In this document: in pieces, positions 28,663-35,452 of the stretch | How the letters are laid out: each line of letters opens with the position of its first letter | Position numbering within the stretch: the first letter of the stretch is position 1 | DNA from: Dehalobacter sp. DCA | GTDB taxonomy: Bacteria > Bacillota > Desulfitobacteriia > Desulfitobacteriales > Syntrophobotulaceae | Direction of reading: 5' to 3' | Assembly: GCF_000305775.1 (NCBI RefSeq) | Contig: NC_018866.1 | Location: forward strand, 2,809,001-2,873,000 | Length of the DNA stretch: 64,000 bases | The notes under the pieces: model-generated | Databases searched by the model: none | What the model saw: only the letters and a program-made list of their open reading frames with translations | What the model was told of the DNA's origin: nothing | Made by a program: the position numbers and the translations under genes

Positions 28663-29334
28663 TCAGCCATAAAAATCTGAATATCGGATGGTTACTACAT
28701 GAACCTTGGGACTGAATTCTTTTTCGCAGCCGCATGCTGCCACAGCGTAACCTGGATCAAATGGGTAAATATGAAAGTACAGCCCTTCATTCGGATAAGA
28801 AAAACTGGCTCCGGCCATACTGGAAAAATCAGCTTCTTTAAGATTACCCGCAAGGCCTGTACCCTTTGCTTTAAAATAGCTTTCTTTAAGCGTCCAAAGT
28901 TTAAAAAAGTATTCTGTTTTCCTGTCCAGGCTAAGGTTCGTTAGGAAACTGTTCTCTTGTTCGGTAAAATGCTGCCTGGCGATCTCTGGGTCAACCGGTC
29001 TGATTCGTTCGAGATCAACACCTACTTCTTGACTGCTTGTCGCACAAACAACCCATTTCCCGGAATGGGCAACACTGAAATGAAATGCATCCAGATCTTT
29101 AACATAAGGCTTGCCATAATCGTTTACACCAAAAGAAATTTCAGCATTTCCTCGAAAATAATTTTCCCTGACGATTTTGCGAATAAGCAGTTCTCCCAGT
29201 AAAGATCTTTTTACATCATCTATGTACTTCAACCTGGCCAAACTGCTTTTTCTTTTTCCCGAGATCAATTGCGTATAGGCATTAATCTCATTTTCGCAGA
29301 TACATGCTAAATTACAACCAAATAGGTTAATCAT
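28663..29334 (-). CDS. 4'-phosphopantetheinyl transferase, Sfp type
   Basis: 223 residues. Transfers phosphopantetheine from coenzyme A to the serine of carrier proteins. Mg-binding and catalytic motifs are present: VGVDLERIRP near residue 100 and FKLWTLKESYFKAKG (WxxKES) near 145. It ends 44 bp before the NRPS start on the same strand, so it is very likely the dedicated activator of that NRPS. It is intact although its target gene is broken. No good ribosome site is seen before the ATG at 29334. The upstream 327-bp gap holds a hairpin (29555-29594) and AT-rich sequence, with no other gene. Confidence 0.9.
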   Translation of the reverse strand: MINLFGCNLACICENEINAYTQLISGKRKSSLARLKYIDDVKRSLLGELLIRKIVRENYFRGNAEISFGVNDYGKPYVKDLDAFHFSVAHSGKWVVCATSSQEVGVDLERIRPVDPEIARQHFTEQENSFLTNLSLDRKTEYFFKLWTLKESYFKAKGTGLAGNLKEADFSSMAGASFSYPNEGLYFHIYPFDPGYAVAACGCEKEFSPKVHVVTIRYSDFYG

Positions 29335-29554
29335 GGAACATTAATTCTTTATTTTTCCGGAAATTCCTTTAACAAAATCCATATTACGTGTAATTTTCAA
29401 GTATATAATTAGGTAGTAAACTTTCTAAAAACCTGTAAATCAAAAAAAGCAGGACGCCCTGAGTCATATTCTAACATTTGAAAATGTGATAAGCAATTTT
29501 TTTCGACAATATAAGTCATTTTTTACATTTTCCTTGAAGTTGCTGCAGAAGGTC

Positions 29555-29594
29555 AGAAAGACAGCGTGGCGCTTATGGCTCATGCTGTCTTTCT
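29555..29594. terminator. Hairpin, probable terminator between the YjcZ-like genes and the NRPS operon
   Basis: A perfect 11-bp stem AGAAAGACAGC (29555-29565) / GCTGTCTTTCT (29584-29594) with an 18-nt loop, about 70 bp past the stop of the small peptide gene. No long T run follows, so efficiency is uncertain. Confidence 0.5.
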
Positions 29595-29661
29595 GTCTAT
29601 CGAAGAATCGTTGATTGCCCAACCATCTTAGATTGAATAAGAAAAATGTTATTCAGATCAT

Positions 29662-29778
29662 TTAGAAAACGATCCCCATTGCAATTAAGAGGAGAATGAT
29701 AACCACTACGATCGCGATGCCGCAGAGGCAACCGCCACCGCCGAATGTTCCGCCGAAAGTACCTGCTCCAACTGCCAT
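29662..29778 (-). CDS. YjcZ-like small glycine-rich membrane peptide (38 aa)
   Basis: A 38-residue peptide with a Gly-rich head (AGTFGGTFGGGGCLCG) and one TM helix (IAIVVVIILLLIAMGIVF). It resembles the YjcZ/SscA-type sporulation-associated peptides of Firmicutes, which share a Gly/Tyr head and a single helix. A strong AGGAGGTG lies 6 bases before the ATG. It is a tandem paralogue of the next gene, and the shared length, head and helix support both being real. The Cys pair CLC is a distinguishing feature. Confidence 0.72.
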   Translation of the reverse strand: MAVGAGTFGGTFGGGGCLCGIAIVVVIILLLIAMGIVF

Positions 29779-29834
29779 GTTTTTCACCTCCTGGTCAAAG
29801 AATATCTGATGAACACTGCATGCCAAAATTCAAT

Positions 29835-29939
29835 TTAGAAAATAACGCCCAGAGCAATCAGGATCAGTACTGCAATAGCGATTATGCCAACCCCGGCACC
29901 CATTCCGCAACCACGGCCATAACCATAAGAACCGTACAT
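29835..29939 (-). CDS. YjcZ-like small glycine-rich membrane peptide (34 aa)
   Basis: A 34-residue peptide: head MYGSYGYGRGCGMGAGVG, then helix IIAIAVLILIALGVIF. The Tyr-Gly head is closer to classical YjcZ than its neighbour. GAGGAGGGGG lies upstream of the ATG. It shares the order of head and helix and the ending (LG/MG-IVF or VIF) with the downstream peptide, so the pair arose by duplication. Function in the family is not settled; a spore or membrane role is an inference. Confidence 0.75.
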   Translation of the reverse strand: MYGSYGYGRGCGMGAGVGIIAIAVLILIALGVIF

Positions 29940-30064
29940 ATTTTTCCCCCTCCTCGTATCTTAACTTCTTAAGAACTGACTTCGAGATATCTTATTCAGA
30001 AGCCAGGTAAATTGCAACCTTAATTTTCCAATATTTCTATTAATTACTTTATGCATAGTAAAAA

Positions 30065-30086
30065 GGGAAAGACATATGTCTCCCCC
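30065..30086 (-). terminator. Terminator after the 30-kb two-component operon
   Basis: Minus-strand stem GGGGGAGACAT / ATGTCTTTCCC (two G-U pairs) followed by a T run, 43 bp past the kinase stop. Confidence 0.6.
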
Positions 30087-30128
30087 TATCTCTCGGGTTA
30101 GTACTATTGTAAATCACGTATTGTCGTG

Positions 30129-31553
30129 CTAGGAGAGCAGAATAATAAATTCAGAACCTTCTCCGACTTTGCTTCGGACTGTTATTCTACCATTGTGGCC
30201 CAGGATAATGACCTTGGCAATCGCGAGTCCCAAGCCATAACCACCCCGCTCCTTCGTTCTGGACTGGTCGGAGCGGTAGAAACGGTCAAAGATGTGCTTC
30301 AACTCTTCATTTGTCATACCTGCGCCGGTATCCTTGATACTTATCGCAATGGACTCACCTTCTTTGCTAAGACAAACCGTTATCTGCCCGCCAGCCGGTG
30401 TATATTTCATCGCATTGTCCATAAAGATCCGACAGGCCTGTTTCATTAGGTTTCGATCGCCAAACATAGAGATCTCCTGATTGAGCTCATCATTGATTTG
30501 ATGCCCGGAATCGATGATCTGGGTCTCTTTGATGACTTCCAGGAGCATTTCCGTGAGGCTGAATTCTTCCTTTTGATAGGCGAGCGTACTGTTGTCATGT
30601 CTGGCAAGAAACAGCAGTTTGTCAATCAGCTCCTGCATATTCCCGGCTTCATTTTTGATAGCCGTTATTGATTCCTGAAGAACTTCCTGATCGTTTTTTC
30701 CCCAGCGGTCCAGCATAACTGCATAGCCCTGTATCACGGCAATCGGTGTCCTTAGCTCATGCGAAGCATCGGATACAAACTGTTTCTGCCTATTATATTG
30801 GTCCTCTATTCTGTTCATCATTTCATTAAAAGTAAGTGCCAGTTCCTTCAGTTCATTTTTTGACCCGCCTACATTTAGCCTTAAGTTCAAATTCTGTTCG
30901 GAAATTCCCGTTACCGTCTGGGTCATTTCGCGTATCGGTTCAAAAATTCCTCTCCCTGATAAGGCAATCGCAATCAGAGCCAGGAACAAGGACGGTAAAA
31001 AGACGAAGAGCATAATCCTGGTGATGAACAGGATATCTGTAATTTCATCCTGAATGTTGGAAAAGATAATCATTCTGCCTGAAGTTCCGGCTGTTTCAAA
31101 ATCCCTGTTAACGGATATGTAGATGTTTCCTTGATCCTTGGCCAATCCGAGCCAGTACTCAGAACCATATTCCCTCAAATTCTGGTCCGTAGCCATGAGC
31201 GTCTGCTGGCCCCGTTCAAAGATACGAAGCGGGGTCTGATGCTCCCGGGAATAGGTTTCCAGTTCTGAAAAACCGCTGCTGTCCGTGCTGAGCACCTTCT
31301 GGATCTCCAAATAATCCTGCTTAACCGTTTCCTGGATTCTAAATCCGCCATAGATCAAAATAACGATAAGGCCGGCTCCCAACACTGTCCGCAAAAGTAT
31401 GCCTGTATACCTCAAGGAAAGCTTTAAGCGAATGGAATAAGCGATCCTTTCCTGGATAAACGCATAAAGAAGCATAAAAAGATAAACCGGGAAAAAGATC
31501 ACCTTGAGAATGTTTTTGGATATGCCCTTATCCGCTTTATTTTTCGTCTTCAT
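30129..31553 (-). CDS. Sensor histidine kinase with HAMP domain
   Basis: 474 residues. Two hydrophobic segments near 13-30 and 45-67, an extracellular region to about 165, a further TM about 178-200, HAMP about 200-255, phosphoacceptor helix VSDASHELRTPIAVIQGY, N box CRIFMDNAMKYTPAGG and G2 box YGLGLAIAKVI. Partner of the regulator encoded just upstream, whose end it overlaps by 17 bp. The architecture resembles ArlS/CssS/BaeS-type kinases, but the signal is unknown. The extra N-terminal hydrophobic segment is slightly unusual. Confidence 0.92.
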   Translation of the reverse strand: MKTKNKADKGISKNILKVIFFPVYLFMLLYAFIQERIAYSIRLKLSLRYTGILLRTVLGAGLIVILIYGGFRIQETVKQDYLEIQKVLSTDSSGFSELETYSREHQTPLRIFERGQQTLMATDQNLREYGSEYWLGLAKDQGNIYISVNRDFETAGTSGRMIIFSNIQDEITDILFITRIMLFVFLPSLFLALIAIALSGRGIFEPIREMTQTVTGISEQNLNLRLNVGGSKNELKELALTFNEMMNRIEDQYNRQKQFVSDASHELRTPIAVIQGYAVMLDRWGKNDQEVLQESITAIKNEAGNMQELIDKLLFLARHDNSTLAYQKEEFSLTEMLLEVIKETQIIDSGHQINDELNQEISMFGDRNLMKQACRIFMDNAMKYTPAGGQITVCLSKEGESIAISIKDTGAGMTNEELKHIFDRFYRSDQSRTKERGGYGLGLAIAKVIILGHNGRITVRSKVGEGSEFIILLS

Positions 31554-32226
31554 ATTTAAAAAGATACCCGACCCCTCTTACGGTGTGAATCAGTACGGCA
31601 TTATATTTTTGGTCAATTTTATTGCGCAGGTACTTGATATAGACATCGGTGACATTGGTGTCTCCATAGTAGTCATATCCCCAGACATGGTCGAGAATTT
31701 TTTCGCGCGACAATACAATGCCTTTATTCTCCATCAAATATTTTAGAAGCTCAAATTCTTTCTTGGAGAGGGATATGTCTACCCCCTGATAGGTAACCCG
31801 ATATTCATCCTTAAACAAAATCAACGGCCCAGCCGTGATCACATTATTCTGATCTTCCTTTTTTCCTCTACGCTTCAGGATCACTCTGATTCTGGCTAGC
31901 AGTTCTTCTATCGCAAATGACTTGGTCATGTAATCATCTGCCCCACTATCAAGCCCCATCACTTTGTCGGAAACATCATCTTTGGCTGTCAGCATAATAA
32001 TTGGCATATCTGATACCCGCCTTACTCTCCGGCAGATTTCAATACCGCTGAGGCCGGGAAGCATCAGGTCCAGAATGATCAAATCTGCCTTTCCCGAGAC
32101 TGCTTTTTCATAGCCTTCTCTTCCATCGTGAGCAAGCTCTACCTCATAACCTTCATGAGCAAGCTCTAGCTCCAGGAACCTGGCTATTTTCACTTCATCT
32201 TCAATGACCAGAATTCTGGTTTTCAT
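31537..32226 (-). CDS. OmpR-family response regulator
   Basis: 229 residues from the preferred ATG at 32226 (preceded by GGAGG; a longer frame to 32244 runs through that site). Receiver: VIEDE acidic cluster, phosphoacceptor in LIILDLMLPGLSG, switch Lys in DYMTKSFAIEE. C-terminal winged helix with LSKKEFELLKYLM and TDVYIKYLRNKI. It is cotranscribed with the kinase at 30129. Note the Ser after the switch Lys (TKSF rather than TKPF), a mild deviation from consensus. Confidence 0.92.
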   Translation of the reverse strand: MKTRILVIEDEVKIARFLELELAHEGYEVELAHDGREGYEKAVSGKADLIILDLMLPGLSGIEICRRVRRVSDMPIIMLTAKDDVSDKVMGLDSGADDYMTKSFAIEELLARIRVILKRRGKKEDQNNVITAGPLILFKDEYRVTYQGVDISLSKKEFELLKYLMENKGIVLSREKILDHVWGYDYYGDTNVTDVYIKYLRNKIDQKYNAVLIHTVRGVGYLFKYEDEK

Positions 32227-32265
32227 CCTTTCCTCCGCCCTCAATCAAAGTATTACGACGACTCC

Positions 32266-32294
32266 ATTATAATCGGAAATGAACCTGCAAACAA
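32266..32294 (-). promoter_or_regulatory. Candidate promoter of the 32-kb regulator/kinase operon
   Basis: Minus strand TTGTTT (32294-32289), 17-bp spacer, TATAAT (32271-32266). It overlaps a 12-bp stem GAAATGAACCTG / CAGGTTCATTTC (32276-32308), which may terminate the upstream DUF4342 gene or occlude the promoter. Confidence 0.4.
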
Positions 32295-32354
32295 CACAGG
32301 TTCATTTCTCATCAGCTCCTATCTCATCACTGGCACCCTGACCATTCATTGATA

Positions 32355-32924
32355 CTAACCAATCGTGATCTCATTGTAGCCGTCTTCTTTTTTATCTTCA
32401 TTCTTGGGGCCGGCCTCGGCCTGCGGACTGTTTTCTTGTTCTGCAGTCGGCTTTTCCCTCATTTTATCAGCCGCGGTTCTCACTTTGCTGCCAATACCGT
32501 CGACAAACTCGTTGATATTAACATCCTGCCCCTTTTCCTTTCTGATCCTAATCCGGTAGCCCATTACGTACAGCAGGATAAAAGCTGCAACATACAGCCC
32601 TATGATCGGCATTGTGATCAACACCGCCACAATCAGAATAATGATCGGTATATTTAGGATAATGTTCTGATCCTTTTCAATTATAAATCTTGTGACGCAA
32701 CCTTTTTGAATCAGTGCCTTCACTTTTTTGCCAAAGCTCTGTTCTTTTTGACAGGTTTTCTGATTGGAGCTTGAATTTGATTTATTCCCATGCATTTTTT
32801 CAAAGGCAATGATCGCATCAATCAAATCCCCATCATACTTTTCTAATAATTCTTTGGCTTCCTGATAACTGCAGTTGGTCCTTTTTCTCATCTCATCAAT
32901 TTGTTCCATACTGATACTCATCAT
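32355..32924 (-). CDS. DUF4342-type protein with UBA-like N-terminus and membrane segment
   Basis: About 189 residues. The N-terminus (MEQIDEMRKRTNCSYQEAKELLEKYDGDLIDAIIAFEK) is split here for reading: it forms a UBA-like three-helix bundle seen in DUF4342 and NAC/EF-Ts proteins. Around residues 95-125 is a hydrophobic pair INIPIIILIVAVLI and IGLYVAAFILLYVMG. The C-terminus is charged and disordered, rich in Lys/Glu/Gln. The start is set at 32924, six bases past GGAG; an ATG at 32936 contains that site. Function unknown. Adjacent to, but separated by a hairpin from, the regulator operon. Confidence 0.75.
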   Translation of the reverse strand: MMSISMEQIDEMRKRTNCSYQEAKELLEKYDGDLIDAIIAFEKMHGNKSNSSSNQKTCQKEQSFGKKVKALIQKGCVTRFIIEKDQNIILNIPIIILIVAVLITMPIIGLYVAAFILLYVMGYRIRIRKEKGQDVNINEFVDGIGSKVRTAADKMREKPTAEQENSPQAEAGPKNEDKKEDGYNEITIG

Positions 32925-33130
32925 TTTCATCTCCATTTCTAAACTATAGCTCTATTGTAATAACGTCAGATGAGACTACGCTTAATTCAGGATTAAAACT
33001 TGATTAGAATTTTGCATACACAGTATTATGGTTATGGTATAAACAAGGCACTTCGCTCATGAATGATCTTCGTTCGGCATTAGTCCAACCATGGACGTCA
33101 AAATAAGACAAAATAGTCTTCGAAATATAG

Positions 33131-33159
33131 TTGACAACATTTTCCCGGATCAATATAAT
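33131..33159 (+). promoter_or_regulatory. SigmaA promoter of the marR-ABC exporter operon
   Basis: Consensus TTGACA (33131-33136), 17-bp spacer, TATAAT (33154-33159). About 70 bp of leader precede the marR start. Confidence 0.72.
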
Positions 33160-33228
33160 AATTTCTATGCGAAACATTTGCATGAGAAATATCAGTATTT
33201 TTATACGGGTTTAAGGAGGCCTGTTTCT

Positions 33229-33660
33229 ATGCAGAATAACCCCAGCGAAGTGGAAATTGTTCAACTTTTTTCCGAAATTGGCAGATCTCTGAAGAAAACA
33301 ATGCGTAAAAGTTTTGAATGCAACGGTTTAACGATGCCGCAAGGCATGGTGATGAGCACCCTGATAAAACGCGGTGAAATGAAGATATCCGAAATAAGTA
33401 GCGAACTGCATCTTTCCAACAGCACGATCTCAGGTATTATTGACCGTCTGGAAAAGCATGATTTGGTCATTCGGACCAGAAGCGAACAGGACAGACGCAT
33501 TGTCTATGTAAAAGTGAGTCCAAAGTATGTTGACTTTCACCGGGAATTTCATCACCAAGCCGAAAAAGACTTGCAGAAAATACTGAGCAGAGCTACCCCT
33601 GAAGATATGAGAAAAATATTAGAGGGTTTGACTGCTTTAAAGAAGATCCTGGGTCAATGA
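33229..33660 (+). CDS. MarR-family transcriptional regulator
   Basis: 143 residues from ATG 33229, preceded by AAGGAGG. The frame stays open upstream to 33091 but that part contains the promoter at 33131, so the longer start is rejected. Winged helix with LTMPQGMVMSTLIKRGEMKISEIS-type region (shown in part), recognition helix LHLSNSTISGIIDRLEKHDLV and wing RTRSEQDRRIVYV. Dimeric repressor type. It is followed 64 bp later by two ABC exporter genes, which it most likely represses and releases upon binding a drug or metabolite. Confidence 0.9.
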   Translation: MQNNPSEVEIVQLFSEIGRSLKKTMRKSFECNGLTMPQGMVMSTLIKRGEMKISEISSELHLSNSTISGIIDRLEKHDLVIRTRSEQDRRIVYVKVSPKYVDFHREFHHQAEKDLQKILSRATPEDMRKILEGLTALKKILGQ

Positions 33661-33724
33661 TGTACCTGATCTTCTTAAACAAAAGACACTCTAAACATTA
33701 ATAAGTGAGAAAGGATTTTTGGTT

Positions 33725-35452
33725 ATGCTGAAATTATACCGTTATTTAAAACCTTTTAGACATCTGGTTTACGGCGTATTGATCCTCGTTTTTCTCCAAA
33801 CGCTCGGTGATCTGTATCTGCCTACGCTGATGTCAGATATCATCAATGACGGCGTCATGAATGGTGATACGCAGAAGATTTTGCATATAGGAGGAGTCAT
33901 GCTTCTGGTCGCCGGAGTAGCCGCTGTATTTTCCATCCTGGCCAGCTTTTTATCCGCCAAGGCTGCCGTAGGGTTAGGAACCGTTTTGCGGAGCAAAATT
34001 TTTGGGAGAATCGAAAGTTTTTCTTTACATGAATTTGATAAAATCGGTACCGCGACGCTCATTACCCGGACGACAAATGACATCAACCAGGTCCAGACAG
34101 TTACCATCATGATTATGCGCCTGATGATCAGCGCCCCGATCATGGCGATCGGCGGAATCATCCTGGCTTACCGGGAAGATAAGGCCCTTACTTGGGTACT
34201 TGCTGTCGCCATACCGGTTCTAGCAATTGTCATTGTGATGATTGCTTCCAAAATGATACCGCTGTTTCGATTAGTCCAGGTAAAAATTGACAGGATCAAC
34301 CTGGTACTCAGGGAAAAACTTACCGGCGTCCGGGTCATCCGCGCCTTTAATACGATTGAACATGAAAAAAAGCGTTTTGATGCCGCCAACGTCGATCTCA
34401 CAGACAACTACATTAAAGTAAATAAAATCATGGCATTTATGATGCCGACGATTATGCTGATTATGAACTTAACTTCATTGGCAATCCTTTGGTTTGGAGG
34501 CATCCGCATCAGTATCGGCGATATGAACCTGGGAGCCCTTTCCGCATTTACGCAGTATGCGATGCAGATTATGATGTCCATGTTGATGCTGGCCATGATG
34601 TTCATTATGGTTCCCCGGTCTCAGGCTGCAGCTGTCAGAATCAATGAAGTCCTGGAAACCGTACCTGAAATTGAAGATGCCAAGGACCTGAAGGATACTT
34701 TCAGCGGTAAAGGCTATGTGGAATTCAAGGATGTCACCTTTAGTTACCACGGCGCAGAAGAACCCGCTATCCGGGATATATCTTTCGCCGCCCGGCCTGG
34801 TGAAATCACAGCGATCATTGGCAGCACCGGTTCAGGGAAATCAACGCTTATCAACCTAATACCAAGGTTTTATGATGTCGACAGCGGCTCCGTCCTGATC
34901 GACGGCGTGGATGTCCGGGATATATCCCAGGAAAACCTTCGTCAGAAAATTGGTTTTGTGCCGCAAAAAGCGGTCCTCTTTTCGGGAACGATTGCCGAGA
35001 ATATCCAGTTTGGCGGCAAACAGGCCACTGAAGAAGAAATTCAGCATGCTGCAGAAGTTGCCCAAGCCGCTGAATTTATCACCAAAATGGACGGTGGGTA
35101 TGACCATGTCATCGCCCAAGGCGGCACTAATGTTTCCGGCGGTCAGAAACAGCGGTTGGCTATTGCGCGGGCCTTGGTCCGCAAGCCGGAAATCTATATT
35201 TTTGACGACAGTTTTTCTGCCCTGGATTTTAAAACGGATGCGCGTCTGCGAGCAGCCCTGAAACAGGAGATTGCCGAGGCAACCGTCCTTATTATCGCCC
35301 AAAGAGTAGGCACCGTCATGGACGCGGATCGAATCATTGTCCTGGACAATGGTCAAATCGCAGGCATTGGGACGCATAAGGAACTGTTGAATAGCTGCGA
35401 AGTCTATCGTGAAATTGTCTCATCCCAGCTGTCAGAGGAGGAAATCGCATGA
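33725..35452 (+). CDS. ABC exporter half-transporter, degenerate-site subunit (BmrC/YheI-like)
   Basis: 575 residues: six TM helices (about 1-310) and an ATPase domain. Walker A GSTGSGKST, signature VSGGQKQRLAIARA, and Walker B IYIFDDSFSALD, where the catalytic Glu is replaced by Asp. In heterodimeric exporters such as BmrCD and LmrCD this marks the subunit with the non-hydrolysing site. Start is ATG 33725; an in-frame TTG at 33719 is less well placed. The stop overlaps the start of the next gene by 4 bp. Multidrug or peptide export is the usual role; the substrate is unknown. Confidence 0.9.
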   Translation: MLKLYRYLKPFRHLVYGVLILVFLQTLGDLYLPTLMSDIINDGVMNGDTQKILHIGGVMLLVAGVAAVFSILASFLSAKAAVGLGTVLRSKIFGRIESFSLHEFDKIGTATLITRTTNDINQVQTVTIMIMRLMISAPIMAIGGIILAYREDKALTWVLAVAIPVLAIVIVMIASKMIPLFRLVQVKIDRINLVLREKLTGVRVIRAFNTIEHEKKRFDAANVDLTDNYIKVNKIMAFMMPTIMLIMNLTSLAILWFGGIRISIGDMNLGALSAFTQYAMQIMMSMLMLAMMFIMVPRSQAAAVRINEVLETVPEIEDAKDLKDTFSGKGYVEFKDVTFSYHGAEEPAIRDISFAARPGEITAIIGSTGSGKSTLINLIPRFYDVDSGSVLIDGVDVRDISQENLRQKIGFVPQKAVLFSGTIAENIQFGGKQATEEEIQHAAEVAQAAEFITKMDGGYDHVIAQGGTNVSGGQKQRLAIARALVRKPEIYIFDDSFSALDFKTDARLRAALKQEIAEATVLIIAQRVGTVMDADRIIVLDNGQIAGIGTHKELLNSCEVYREIVSSQLSEEEIA

